Shown here: piece after piece, positions 42,858 to 51,446 of the stretch
Layout of the letters: the number at the start of each line of letters is the position of its first letter
Numbering within the stretch: position 1 is the first letter of the stretch
Assembly: GCF_900232945.1 (NCBI RefSeq)
Contig: NZ_OCTU01000002.1
Coordinates: 124,001-188,000 of the forward strand
Direction: 5' to 3'
Length of the DNA: 64,000 bases
Source of the DNA: Urinicoccus timonensis
GTDB lineage: Bacteria > Bacillota > Clostridia > Tissierellales > Peptoniphilaceae
Program-made: the position numbers and the translations under genes
Notes under the pieces: generated by a model
Databases searched by the model: none
What the model saw: the letters and a program-made list of their open reading frames with translations, nothing else
Told to the model about the DNA's origin: nothing

Positions 42858-44980
42858 CAGATGTGGAGAACCCGACTGTTGATTTCCTTGGTCCGGCCGT
42901 CATTCCAGAAGTTTTCTCCCAGGTAGCCACAGGTCCGACGGACCACAGACAGGGTGGCCTTGTCGGTGTTGCCACATTGGGGGCACTCCCATTGGTCATG
43001 GTCGTTGAGCTTGATTTCTCCGTCAAAACCACATTGGGAGCAGTAGTCGGACTTGGTGTTAAATTCGGCGTATTGGATATTGTCGTAGATGAAACGGACA
43101 ATGGTTTCCAGGGCTTCTAGGTTGTGGCTCATGTTGGGAATTTCCACATAGGAGATGCAGCCACCAGTGGACCGGTCTTGGAACTTGGCTTCAAAGGTAA
43201 ACTTTTCAAAGGCTGTGATTTTTTCCCGGACATCCACATGGAAGGAGTTGGTATAGTAGCCCTTGTCGGTGACATTTTCAATGGACCCGAACCGGTCCTT
43301 GTCAATCTTACAGAAGCGGTTGGTTAAAGATTCTGCTGGGGTGGCATAGAGGGTAAACTTGATGTCGCTTTCTTGGGTCCACTTCTTGACCGCATCGTTT
43401 AGGTGGTCCATGATCTTCATGGCAAAGTCGTAACCCTTGGGGTCTGTATGGGAGACTCCTTTAATGAGCATACTGGCTTCGTAGATGCCGATATAGCCCA
43501 AAGAAACGGTGGCATAGCCGTCATGGAGTAGGTCAGTAATGGGCTGGTGCTTGCCCAGCCGGGCAATGGCCCCGTGTTGCCAGTGGATGGGGGAGCTGTC
43601 GGACCGGACATTTTTCAAGTGGTCGTAGCGGATGAGGCCCACCCGGCGGACCAGGTCTAGACGCTTGTCTAAGAGTTTAAAGAACTTGTCCTCATCCCCA
43701 GAGGCCAAAATGGCAATTTGGGGCAGGTTGATGGAGCAGGCTCCAATGTTAAAGCGGCCTTCAAATTGGTAGTGGCCATTTTTGTCCTTCCAGGGGGGTA
43801 AAAAGGCCCGGCAACCCATGGGAGAAAAGACATTGCCCTCGTAGTTGGCCCGCATCTTTTTGGCGGAGATATAGTCGGGATACATCCTCTTGGCAGTACA
43901 GTGGATGGCCAGAGAGGTTAAATGGGCATACTTGGAGTCCTTGTGGACATTGTTTTCGTCCAAGACATAGATGAGCTTGGGGAAGGCCGGAGTGACATAG
44001 ACGCCAGCGTCGTTTTTAATACCCTTGATTCTTTGTCTTAGGATTTCTTCAATAATTTGAGCCACTTCGTCAATATAGGGGTCTTCCTCATCCAGGTACA
44101 TAAAAAGAGTGACAAAGGGAGCTTGACCATTGGAGGTCATCAGGGTGTTGATTTGGTACTGGATGGTTTGGATGCCGCTTTCCAGGTCCTTTTTGGTCAT
44201 GGACTGAGCCATTTTTTCAGCTAGGACCACATCCCCTAAAGTTTCTAGGGCCAGGCTGAGATTTTTTTCATAGGACCTGCGGAGGTACTTACCCAGGCAG
44301 GCAATGTTGATGGATTGGCCCCCATATTGGTTGGAGGCAATTTGGGCAATGATTTGGGTCATGACATTACAGGCCACTTGGAAGGACTTGGGGCTTTCAA
44401 TCATCTTGCCGTTGACGACAGTTCCCTTGTCCAACATGTCCTTCATGTTGACCAGGCAGCAGTTGAAGATGGGTTGGATCATATAGTCCAAGTCGTGGAT
44501 GTGGATGGCGCCACTGTCATGGGCTTCCACCAGATCTGCCGGTAAAATTTTCCTCTTGGCAATATCCTTGGAGACTTCTCCGGCAATGAGGTCTCTTTGG
44601 GTAGAGGCAATGACGGCGTTTTTGTTGGAATTTTCATTCATGACATCGTCATTGGTGGAATTTAACAGGCCTAAAATTTCCTTGTCTGTGGTGTTTTGCT
44701 CCCGCTTATAGGCTTGGACAGACCGGTAGGACTCATAGGCCCGGGCTGTGGCGGGGTTTTTGTTTTCCAAGAGCTTGTAGTAGACTTGTTCTTCAATGTC
44801 GTAAATAGTCAATTGACTATCCAGTTGATGAGCATAGGCTTCAATTTCATCGGCAATCAAGCCTGCCTGTTGGTCCACAAAGACACCATTACTGGAGTGC
44901 ATGGCTTTTTCAATGGCAATTTTAATCTTTTCCTTGTCAAAGTCTGCCAGGTCTCCATTTCTTTTGATTACTTGTAACAT
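42857..44980 (-). CDS. nrdD: Anaerobic ribonucleoside-triphosphate reductase (class III)
   Basis: A 707-residue glycyl-radical enzyme making deoxynucleotides. The N-terminal ATP-cone (MLQVIKRNGDLADFDKEKI) gives allosteric control. The core has FNCCLVNM with active-site cysteines, and the C-terminus carries the zinc site (YCSQCGF and ECPQCGN) followed by the glycyl-radical loop RRTCGYLGEN. The start has AAGGGAG upstream. It is the first gene of nrdD-nrdG and is controlled by an NrdR box in its promoter. It is the only reductase in the window. Confidence 0.96.
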   Translation of the reverse strand: MLQVIKRNGDLADFDKEKIKIAIEKAMHSSNGVFVDQQAGLIADEIEAYAHQLDSQLTIYDIEEQVYYKLLENKNPATARAYESYRSVQAYKREQNTTDKEILGLLNSTNDDVMNENSNKNAVIASTQRDLIAGEVSKDIAKRKILPADLVEAHDSGAIHIHDLDYMIQPIFNCCLVNMKDMLDKGTVVNGKMIESPKSFQVACNVMTQIIAQIASNQYGGQSINIACLGKYLRRSYEKNLSLALETLGDVVLAEKMAQSMTKKDLESGIQTIQYQINTLMTSNGQAPFVTLFMYLDEEDPYIDEVAQIIEEILRQRIKGIKNDAGVYVTPAFPKLIYVLDENNVHKDSKYAHLTSLAIHCTAKRMYPDYISAKKMRANYEGNVFSPMGCRAFLPPWKDKNGHYQFEGRFNIGACSINLPQIAILASGDEDKFFKLLDKRLDLVRRVGLIRYDHLKNVRSDSSPIHWQHGAIARLGKHQPITDLLHDGYATVSLGYIGIYEASMLIKGVSHTDPKGYDFAMKIMDHLNDAVKKWTQESDIKFTLYATPAESLTNRFCKIDKDRFGSIENVTDKGYYTNSFHVDVREKITAFEKFTFEAKFQDRSTGGCISYVEIPNMSHNLEALETIVRFIYDNIQYAEFNTKSDYCSQCGFDGEIKLNDHDQWECPQCGNTDKATLSVVRRTCGYLGENFWNDGRTKEINSRVLHI

Positions 44981-45053
44981 TTTTAACTCCCTTAAAATAC
45001 ACGTTAGTTACGACCGACAAAACGTATTTAACACCCCTATCAAACACTCCTAC

Positions 45054-45082
45054 ATAATACTATATATAGTGGTAATATGCAA
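45054..45082 (-). promoter_or_regulatory. nrdD promoter with NrdR box in the spacer
   Basis: On the minus strand -35 TTGCAT (45077-45082) and -10 TATTAT (45054-45059) are 17 bp apart. A 16-base NrdR box (45057-45072, core CTATATATAG flanked by near-palindromic ends) overlaps the spacer and the -10, matching the ACACWATATMTWGTGT consensus at most positions. NrdR with ATP/dATP would repress. A clear second box, usual for NrdR pairs, was not found. Confidence 0.8.
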
Positions 45083-45170
45083 TACATTTTGAGAAAAATA
45101 ACAGGATATAGTAATTGGTAAAACTTAAAGCAAGGACTTTAAAGGCTTTGGAGATGAAAAATTTTTTCAT

Positions 45171-45204
45171 AAAAAAATCCCCTCCCGAAAAAGGGAGGGG
45201 AAAA
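45171..45204 (-). terminator. Terminator of the helicase gene
   Basis: CCCCTCCC and GGGAGGGG arms around CGAAAAA, with T-rich sequence downstream on the minus strand. Confidence 0.88.
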
Positions 45205-45212
45205 GAGCATGG

Positions 45213-47018
45213 TCAGGTCCGAATTTGCTCAACTTCTTTTAAGAAGAGACTTTTGTCCGTAGGCATGGAAAAAATCCTCTTGGGTCTTAGGAGGTAGAGC
45301 TCCTTCTTGGCCCGGGTCATGGCCACGTAAAAGAGCCGTCTTTCTTCTTCCAAGAGCATGGGGTCGTCCAGGGATTGGGAGCTGGGAAATTCTCCGTTGA
45401 CCAGGTCCAGGATAAAGACCTGGTCAAATTCCAGGCCCTTGACTCCGTGAATGGTGGAAAAGGTCAAGGGGCTGTCTGTGGGAGCCTGGAGGATGGTGTC
45501 CTTTAAAAAGGCCAGCCTCCCCTTAAAGTCTGTGGGGTTCTTACAGTCCTTGGCAATTTCCATAAAGTGGTTATAGACAGAGTAGAGCTGGTCTAGGCTG
45601 GCCTTGGATTTTTTGTGGAGGTCCATGAGATATTGGTCATATTCCAGGTCCTTTAGGATAAAACGGACCTGCTGCCAGGGACTCAAGGCACTCAGGTGGA
45701 TAAAATCCTCTTTGACTTCATAGATGGTTCTTTTTTGAAAGTCCTGGAGGCCTGGAGTAGAGGCCATGGCCAAAAAGACATTGCCATGGGATTTTTTGGC
45801 CTGGGCCAGCATCTTCTTAGAAAGATAGCCCCGCATCTTGTAGTAGATTTGGGAGAGGGCCTCCTGGTCCTTGGGATTTTGGGCCAGGTCCATAAAGGCC
45901 AGCAAGTCATAGAGGATGGGGTGCCGGAAGAACCTAGACTCCTTTTGCCGGATGGAAAAGTCTTCCTGGGAAAAGGCATTGACCAGGCCCATGGAGGAGA
46001 CGGTATTTCGGTAGAGGACAGCGGCCCGGGCATTTTTCTTGACCTGTTTTTTGATAAAGTCGTATTGGTCCTGGGGTTGGGCCAGGTCCACTAGCTGGAC
46101 ATTCAGGCCCTGGCCCTTGTGGCCCAGCATATTTTTTTCATAACGGGACTTGTTGGCCCGGATAAAGGTCTTGGCCAGGTGGATAATCTGGTCAGAGGAC
46201 CGGAAGTTGTCTTCCAAATAGTATTTTTTGGCTCCAAAGTCCCTTTCAAAGGCCCAAAGGTCCTGGGGCTGGGCTCCCCGAAATCCGTAGATAGACTGGT
46301 CGTCGTCAGCCACCAAAAAGATCTCCCCCTTGGAGACAATTTTTTCAATAATCTGCATTTGCAGGCTGGAGGTGTCCTGGGCCTCGTCTACCTGGACCAG
46401 GTCGAAGGCCCCCTGGACTTTTTTGGCAATGGATTTTTTCTTTAGGAGGTCCAGGGCCAGGACCAACATGTCGTCAAAGTCAATGAGCTTAGCCTTGGCC
46501 TTGGCTGCTTCATAGTCTAGGGCAATTAAATGGAAGCGGGCTGTCTTACACTCCTTGTCTAAGACATAGGAGTCAAAGGGGATCATGAGGTTTTTGGCCC
46601 GGGAAAGTTCCTGGAAGAACTGGTCTCTTTTTTCTTCCGAGGGGATGATTTGACTGTGCCTTAGGTAGGCTTGGGTCAAAAGGTCCCGGCGAATCTTATA
46701 GTCCTTGTCGGATAGGACCTGGAGGCTCTTGGCCTGGGGGTGGAATTGCCGGATGATTTGAAAGCACAGGGCATGGATGGTCATAAAGTGGGGACTTTCC
46801 AGTTGGGGAAAGAGGTCTCGAAAGCGCTTTTTCATATCCAGGGAGGCATTTTTGGAAAAAGTAATGGTTAAGAGTTTTTCAGCTGGGTAGCCCAGGTCTA
46901 TGAGCCGGGCTAGCCGGGCCATTAAAACGGTGGTTTTACCTGCTCCGGGAACAGCTAAAACCAGGGCGGGACCCTGGGTATGGTGGATGGCATCGAGTTG
47001 GGCTTCAGTAAAGTTCAT
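45213..47018 (-). CDS. UvrD/PcrA-like ATP-dependent DNA helicase
   Basis: A 601-residue superfamily 1A helicase. Motifs in order are NFTEAQLDAI (Q motif), VPGAGKTTVLMARL (Walker A), LTITFSKNA (Ia), VDEAQDTSSLQ (DEAQ box), LVADDDQSIYGFRGAQ (III), STIHGVKGLEFDQVF (V) and VAMTRAKKELYLL (VI). It is shorter than PcrA (about 720 aa) and lacks its C-terminal extension, so it is probably a second UvrD-type helicase rather than PcrA itself. AGGAGGT lies 4 bases before ATG. Divergent from the nitroreductase-like gene. Confidence 0.9.
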   Translation of the reverse strand: MNFTEAQLDAIHHTQGPALVLAVPGAGKTTVLMARLARLIDLGYPAEKLLTITFSKNASLDMKKRFRDLFPQLESPHFMTIHALCFQIIRQFHPQAKSLQVLSDKDYKIRRDLLTQAYLRHSQIIPSEEKRDQFFQELSRAKNLMIPFDSYVLDKECKTARFHLIALDYEAAKAKAKLIDFDDMLVLALDLLKKKSIAKKVQGAFDLVQVDEAQDTSSLQMQIIEKIVSKGEIFLVADDDQSIYGFRGAQPQDLWAFERDFGAKKYYLEDNFRSSDQIIHLAKTFIRANKSRYEKNMLGHKGQGLNVQLVDLAQPQDQYDFIKKQVKKNARAAVLYRNTVSSMGLVNAFSQEDFSIRQKESRFFRHPILYDLLAFMDLAQNPKDQEALSQIYYKMRGYLSKKMLAQAKKSHGNVFLAMASTPGLQDFQKRTIYEVKEDFIHLSALSPWQQVRFILKDLEYDQYLMDLHKKSKASLDQLYSVYNHFMEIAKDCKNPTDFKGRLAFLKDTILQAPTDSPLTFSTIHGVKGLEFDQVFILDLVNGEFPSSQSLDDPMLLEEERRLFYVAMTRAKKELYLLRPKRIFSMPTDKSLFLKEVEQIRT

Positions 47019-47039
47019 TTTTACCTCCTATCAAAGTCT

Positions 47040-47048
47040 ATTATATCA
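47040..47048 (-). promoter_or_regulatory. Extended -10 of the helicase gene
   Basis: On the minus strand TGATATAAT (47040-47048) is a perfect extended -10, about 22 bases before the helicase ATG. It is only 6 bases from the -35 of the divergent promoter at 47055, so the two promoters compete for the same DNA. Confidence 0.6.
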
Positions 47049-47054
47049 TGGTCC

Positions 47055-47083
47055 TTGTGAAAGGTTTGCAAAAAGGGTATAAT
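47055..47083 (+). promoter_or_regulatory. Promoter of the nitroreductase-like gene
   Basis: -35 TTGTGA (47055-47060) and perfect -10 TATAAT (47078-47083), 17 bp apart. Divergent with the helicase promoter. Confidence 0.78.
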
Positions 47084-47134
47084 AACAAGTAAGTAATTTA
47101 AACTTAGATAAGAATGGATTGGGAGGAAATACAA

Positions 47135-47941
47135 ATGGTAATGACAAATTTTTTGCAAGAGAGAAAATCTGTCCGGGAATATAAGGACCAAGACCTATCT
47201 GCAAAGGACCTGGAAAGGGTTCAAAATATTGTAGACCGAGGAAACACCAACTGCAAGGCAGCAGGAATTTCTTTCAACTTTTTCCAAAATGGCCAAGTGG
47301 TTTGTGACCGGCTACAAGGAAAGGCGGGCTATTCTGGTGTAATGATCAAGGCTCCCCACTATGTATCCATGACCATTGCTGGTCGGGAAGCAAAAGACCA
47401 ATTAAAAACTGGCTACACCCTGGAACAAATCAACACAGACTTGGTTGACCTGGGCCTTGGAACCTGCTGGATCACCTTGGACCATGTGGACCCACAAGTA
47501 AAACAAGAAGCCTTTGGAACTGACGGCAAAGAAATCGACTACATCATCGCCCTGGGCTATCCAAGAAAAAAGAAACTCTTTGAACCAGAAAAACACAGTG
47601 CCCGGATGGAAGTAAGGGAATTTGTCTTTGAAAATGATTTCGATACACCAGCTAGTCCAGATACCCTGGACCAATTGGGCCTCTTTGATGTATTTTCTTC
47701 CGTTCGTTACGCTCCAAGTCATAAGAACGCCCAACCCTGGCGTTTTGTCTTGGAAGGAAGCCAAGTAAAACTTTACATGGTTACTGGCAAGGAAGACAAC
47801 CGGTCCCTAGTAGACTGTGGTCTTATGATGTTCTACTTCCAAGAAATGATGAAAACTCTTGGAACTCAAAAAGAATGGGTTATTGAAGATGGTTTTTCCA
47901 TGGAAGGAAACTACCTCTATCTTGGATCTTATTCCCTATAA
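47135..47941 (+). CDS. Nitroreductase-family protein
   Basis: A 268-residue FMN-dependent nitroreductase-like oxidoreductase. It opens with the family motif FLQERKSVREYKDQDLS and has DLGLGTCWITL and IALGYPRKKK. The C-terminal half repeats a nitroreductase-like unit (FDVFSSVRYAPSHKNAQPWRFVLEG with the RYAPSHKNAQPW flavin block), like TM_nitroreductase proteins, which have a duplicated fold. GGGAGG lies 8 bases before ATG 47135. The physiological substrate is unknown. Confidence 0.85.
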   Translation: MVMTNFLQERKSVREYKDQDLSAKDLERVQNIVDRGNTNCKAAGISFNFFQNGQVVCDRLQGKAGYSGVMIKAPHYVSMTIAGREAKDQLKTGYTLEQINTDLVDLGLGTCWITLDHVDPQVKQEAFGTDGKEIDYIIALGYPRKKKLFEPEKHSARMEVREFVFENDFDTPASPDTLDQLGLFDVFSSVRYAPSHKNAQPWRFVLEGSQVKLYMVTGKEDNRSLVDCGLMMFYFQEMMKTLGTQKEWVIEDGFSMEGNYLYLGSYSL

Positions 47942-47953
47942 GATTTGAAAATA

Positions 47954-47987
47954 AAAAGAAGCCCTCTCCTTGGAGAGGACTTTTTTA
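47954..47987. terminator. Bidirectional terminator between nitroreductase and pepT
   Basis: CCTCTCC and GGAGAGG pair around TT, with A and T runs on the two sides, between convergent genes. Confidence 0.88.
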
Positions 47988-47990
47988 TGC

Positions 47991-49199
47991 CTATTTTCTT
48001 TGACCCAGGGAGGCCACCAGGGAGATTAAAACATCCCGGGCCTTTTGGAGGTCTTCTAGGGCAATACATTCATAGCGGCCGTGGAAGTGGTGACCACCAG
48101 TAAAGAGGTTGGGGCAGGGGAGACCCATATAGGATAACATGGCCCCGTCAGTGCCTCCTCGGATGGGTTCCAAGCGGACAGGCACGGAATTTTCCTCCAT
48201 GGCCTTGAGGACTTCTTGGATTAAAAAGTCCACCTTGTCCAGCTTTTCTTTCATATTATAGTAGGAGTCCTTGATTTCTACTTGAATTTGACTATGGTGC
48301 TTTTCTGCCATAAAGTCCCCTAGCTTTTGGATTAGGTCCTTTTTTTCCTGGAAGAGGTCTGGGTCAAAGTCCCGGATAATGTAGTTGAGTTGGGCCTCTT
48401 CAATGGTACCGGAAAAGGTGTGGAGGTGGATAAAGCCCTCCCGACCCTCTGTGTGTTGGGGCCTTTGGGCCACTGGCAGGGCTTGGTGGAAGTCCGTGGC
48501 AATGTCCAGGGCGTTGACCATCTTGTCCTTGGCAGACCCGGGATGGATGTTCAAGCCTTGGATGGTGACGGTGGCAGAAGCGGCATTGAAATTTTCAATG
48601 CTAAATTCTCCCAGACCCCCTCCATCTACAGTCAGGGCATAGTCGCAGGCAAAGTCTTGAACGTCAAAATTTTCAGTCCCCCGACCTACTTCTTCATCGG
48701 GAGTAAAGGCCACTTTAAGAGTGGGACGGGGGATGTCGGGATGGGCCACATAGTAGGCCAAGACTTCCATAATGGCTGCCACTCCAGCCTTGTCATCAGC
48801 CCCTAAAAGGGTGGTGCCGTCGGAAGTAATGACGGTTTTTCCCACCAGGTCTTTTAGGTCTGGGAAGTCCTTGGGATCCATGGTTAGGTCGGCTCCCTTT
48901 AAGTGGATGGGGCCTCCGTCATAGTTTTCAATGACTTGGGGCTTGACCCCTTGACCGGAAAAGTCCGGGGAGGTGTCCATATGGGCAATGAGGCCCAGGC
49001 TTTCCTTGGAAGATCCGGGAAGGCTGCCTGTGACAATACAGTGGTCGCTGACCTTGACATCTTCCAGGCCCAGGTCCAGCAATTCATCCCGGAGGATGTG
49101 GGCCAGGTCAAATTGCTGGTGGGTGGAGGGAGAAGTGGTGGATTCTTCCGAGGAAGTTGTATAGACTTGTACATACTTTAAAAATCGTTCTTTTAGCAT
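47991..49199 (-). CDS. pepT: Peptidase T (tripeptidase)
   Basis: A 402-residue M20B zinc aminopeptidase releasing the N-terminal residue of tripeptides. Metal-site motifs are LIAHMDTSPD (His and Asp), LGADDKAGVAAI and FTPDEEVGRGTENF, followed by the dimerisation domain (IHPGSAKDKMVNA) and TDGAMLSYMGLPCPNLFTGG. It starts at 49199 with AAAGGAG upstream. It is monocistronic and convergent with the nitroreductase-like gene. Confidence 0.95.
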   Translation of the reverse strand: MLKERFLKYVQVYTTSSEESTTSPSTHQQFDLAHILRDELLDLGLEDVKVSDHCIVTGSLPGSSKESLGLIAHMDTSPDFSGQGVKPQVIENYDGGPIHLKGADLTMDPKDFPDLKDLVGKTVITSDGTTLLGADDKAGVAAIMEVLAYYVAHPDIPRPTLKVAFTPDEEVGRGTENFDVQDFACDYALTVDGGGLGEFSIENFNAASATVTIQGLNIHPGSAKDKMVNALDIATDFHQALPVAQRPQHTEGREGFIHLHTFSGTIEEAQLNYIIRDFDPDLFQEKKDLIQKLGDFMAEKHHSQIQVEIKDSYYNMKEKLDKVDFLIQEVLKAMEENSVPVRLEPIRGGTDGAMLSYMGLPCPNLFTGGHHFHGRYECIALEDLQKARDVLISLVASLGQRK

Positions 49200-49323
49200 A
49201 GGGACTCCTTTCTTGTTCCTTGAATGACTCTATTGTAAAATGTACTTTAGAAAATTACAAGATAGGGGAAAAATTTCCCGGAACTTTATGGTAAGATAGA
49301 AGCAGTTTGAAAGAGGTGATGGT

Positions 49324-50535
49324 GTGAAAATTGCAATTGTTGGTGGCGGAGCCGGGGGCTTATTTTTAGCCAGCCTCCTGCCGGGAGCCACTGTATTTGA
49401 AGGAAAAGACCGGGTGGGGAAAAAATTATTGGTGACAGGTAACGGCCGCTGTAACCTATCCAACCAAGACATGGACCTGGGCCACTTCCATGGAAATAAG
49501 GACCTAATCCAGGCCGTCTTTCAAAGGGCCGGCCAGGACCAAGTCCTGGACCATTTTAGCCTCCTGGGCTTGGATACCCTAGCTGACCACCGGCAAAGGA
49601 TCTATCCCAGGACCCTCCAGGCCTCCAGCCTGGTCAACATCTTAAGACGCCGGGTCCAAGAAAATAACCAGGTTTTTTGCCAAAGAGAAATCCTAGCCAT
49701 CCGACCTGAAAAAAAGGGCTTTATCCTAAGAGACCAGGAGGGCCAGGAAGAATTCTTCCATAGGGTAGTCCTGGCCACTGGGGGCCGGGCCATGCCTAAG
49801 TCTGGGTCCCGGGGCCAAGGCTACAAGTTGGCCCAAAGCCTGGGCCATACAGTCACTCCAACCTTTCCTGCCATTGTCCAAGTCAAGACCCAGGACCCCT
49901 TTTTAAACCACCTCCAAGGTGTTAAAATAGAAGGCCTCTTAGAAGTCCACCTGGATGGGAAAAAGCTGGCCCAAGAGTCTGGGGAAATTTTAATCACCAA
50001 CTACGGTCTGTCAGGACCTCCAGTCTTGGACCTGTCCCGGAGGGCCAACCTGGCCTTTAGGGAGGGGAAAAAGGTCAGCTTTCATTTCAGCCTCTTAAAT
50101 GGAAGTCAGGACCTGGACCAAGTCTACACCTATGTCCAGGAAAGGACCTACCAATACTACCACCTGAGCTTGGAAGAATTTTTAGAGGGCCTGGTCCATA
50201 AAAAATTCATCCATGTCCTGGCCAAGAGCCTGGACCTCTCCAAGGAAACCCCCTTACAGGACCTGGCCTACCAAGACCTGGAAAGATTTTGGCGGCTCCT
50301 GGCCCACTACCAAATGGACATGACTGGGACCATGGGCTATGACCAAGCCCAGGTAACCTGTGGTGGAGTGTCGGGCCTGGAAGTGGATGAGACCTGCCAG
50401 TCCAAGATCCATCCCGGCCTCTACATGATAGGGGAGCTTTTGGATGTGGACGGAGATTGTGGGGGCTACAACCTCCAATGGGCCTGGTCCTCAGCCATGG
50501 CTTGTGCCCAGGGAATTTTAGAGGAAGAAAAATAG
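49324..50535 (+). CDS. BaiN/HI0933-family FAD-dependent oxidoreductase
   Basis: A 403-residue flavoprotein of the HI0933/BaiN family. The N-terminal dinucleotide-binding motif is VGGGAGGLFLAS, then GKKLLVTGNGRCNLSNQD. The C-terminal GGVSGLEVDETCQSKIHPGLYMIGELLDVDGDCGGYNLQWAWSSA block is diagnostic. It starts at GTG 49324, with AGAGGTGATG upstream. Family members reduce bile-acid or other unsaturated substrates, but most are uncharacterised. Confidence 0.88.
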   Translation: MKIAIVGGGAGGLFLASLLPGATVFEGKDRVGKKLLVTGNGRCNLSNQDMDLGHFHGNKDLIQAVFQRAGQDQVLDHFSLLGLDTLADHRQRIYPRTLQASSLVNILRRRVQENNQVFCQREILAIRPEKKGFILRDQEGQEEFFHRVVLATGGRAMPKSGSRGQGYKLAQSLGHTVTPTFPAIVQVKTQDPFLNHLQGVKIEGLLEVHLDGKKLAQESGEILITNYGLSGPPVLDLSRRANLAFREGKKVSFHFSLLNGSQDLDQVYTYVQERTYQYYHLSLEEFLEGLVHKKFIHVLAKSLDLSKETPLQDLAYQDLERFWRLLAHYQMDMTGTMGYDQAQVTCGGVSGLEVDETCQSKIHPGLYMIGELLDVDGDCGGYNLQWAWSSAMACAQGILEEEK

Positions 50536-50570
50536 GATTTAAAGGTTTTGAGGAGAAGTATTTTCAAATC

Positions 50571-51428
50571 CTAGATATTTTGATTTTTATGAAGAATGTA
50601 GTAGTCTTCAAGGGTAGCCTCTACGGAAACAGAATTTTCTAATAACTCTCCTGTATATCGAATTTTTAATCCCTTTTCCTCATAACGCATTCGAATAATA
50701 TGAACTTTTTTATCATAGATTTTGAGAGCTTGGAAGGGAATGTACTTTTCAAAAATTTTTCCACCCATTTTATCAACGAGTATATCGGATGTAGTTTTTG
50801 CTCTAATTTTTCCATCATTTAAGATAATAATATTTTTTGTAATGGCTTCAATGTCGGAAATGATATGTGTAGAGAAGAGAATAATTTTGTCCTTGGACAT
50901 ATTAGATAGGATATTTGAAAATCGAATTCTCTCCCCAGGGTCTAGACCTGCCGTTGGCTCATCTAAAATAAGAATTTTTGGATCATTGAGGATAGCCTGG
51001 GCGATACCTACTCTTCGTTTCATTCCTCCGGAAAAATTGGATACTTTTTTGTCCTTGACATCCTCTAAGTTTACAAAAGATAAAACTTGGGGGATTTTTT
51101 CTTTTAGTTGGGCCTTGCTTAGCCCCTTTAAGGCGCCCATATAGGTTAAAAATTCATAGGCAGTAAAACGAGGGAAAATAGCAAATTCTTGGGGCATATA
51201 GCCTAAAAGGCTTCGATATTTTTCTTTCAACTGAGAAATATCTTCTTCTTGGTAATAAATTTGACCACTGGTTGGCTTATCTACACCGACTAAAATCCGC
51301 ATTAAGGTAGATTTTCCAGCTCCATTATCTCCTAAAAGACCATAAATACCGGAATCCAATTCTAAATTGATATCTGAAAGAGCGACCTTTTTTCCAAAAT
51401 TTTTGCTTAAGTTTTCAATTTTTAACAT
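50571..51428 (-). CDS. ABC transporter ATPase (lantibiotic/bacitracin-type)
   Basis: A 285-residue ATPase with Walker A GDNGAGKSTLMRIL, Q-loop YMPQEFAIFPRFTAYE, signature SNFSGGMKRRVGIAQ, Walker B ILILDEPTAGLDPGERI and H-loop STHIIS. The first 230 residues are the ATPase; the last 55 form an accessory domain. AAGGAG lies before the ATG, 18 bases after the second permease gene. It is the last gene of a sensor-regulator-anchored protein-transporter cassette. It resembles ATPases of two-permease exporters and self-immunity systems, but the substrate is unknown. Confidence 0.9.
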   Translation of the reverse strand: MLKIENLSKNFGKKVALSDINLELDSGIYGLLGDNGAGKSTLMRILVGVDKPTSGQIYYQEEDISQLKEKYRSLLGYMPQEFAIFPRFTAYEFLTYMGALKGLSKAQLKEKIPQVLSFVNLEDVKDKKVSNFSGGMKRRVGIAQAILNDPKILILDEPTAGLDPGERIRFSNILSNMSKDKIILFSTHIISDIEAITKNIIILNDGKIRAKTTSDILVDKMGGKIFEKYIPFQALKIYDKKVHIIRMRYEEKGLKIRYTGELLENSVSVEATLEDYYILHKNQNI

Positions 51429-51446
51429 GATAAAATCTCCTTATTG

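Noticed and set aside
45083..45110. Second NrdR box upstream of the first
   Set aside because: The AAAATGTATTGCATAT segment matches too few consensus positions.
50530..50575. Terminator between the flavoprotein and the ABC ATPase genes
   Set aside because: AGGATTT and AAATCCT could pair over a 26-base loop, but the stem is short and there is no good T run.
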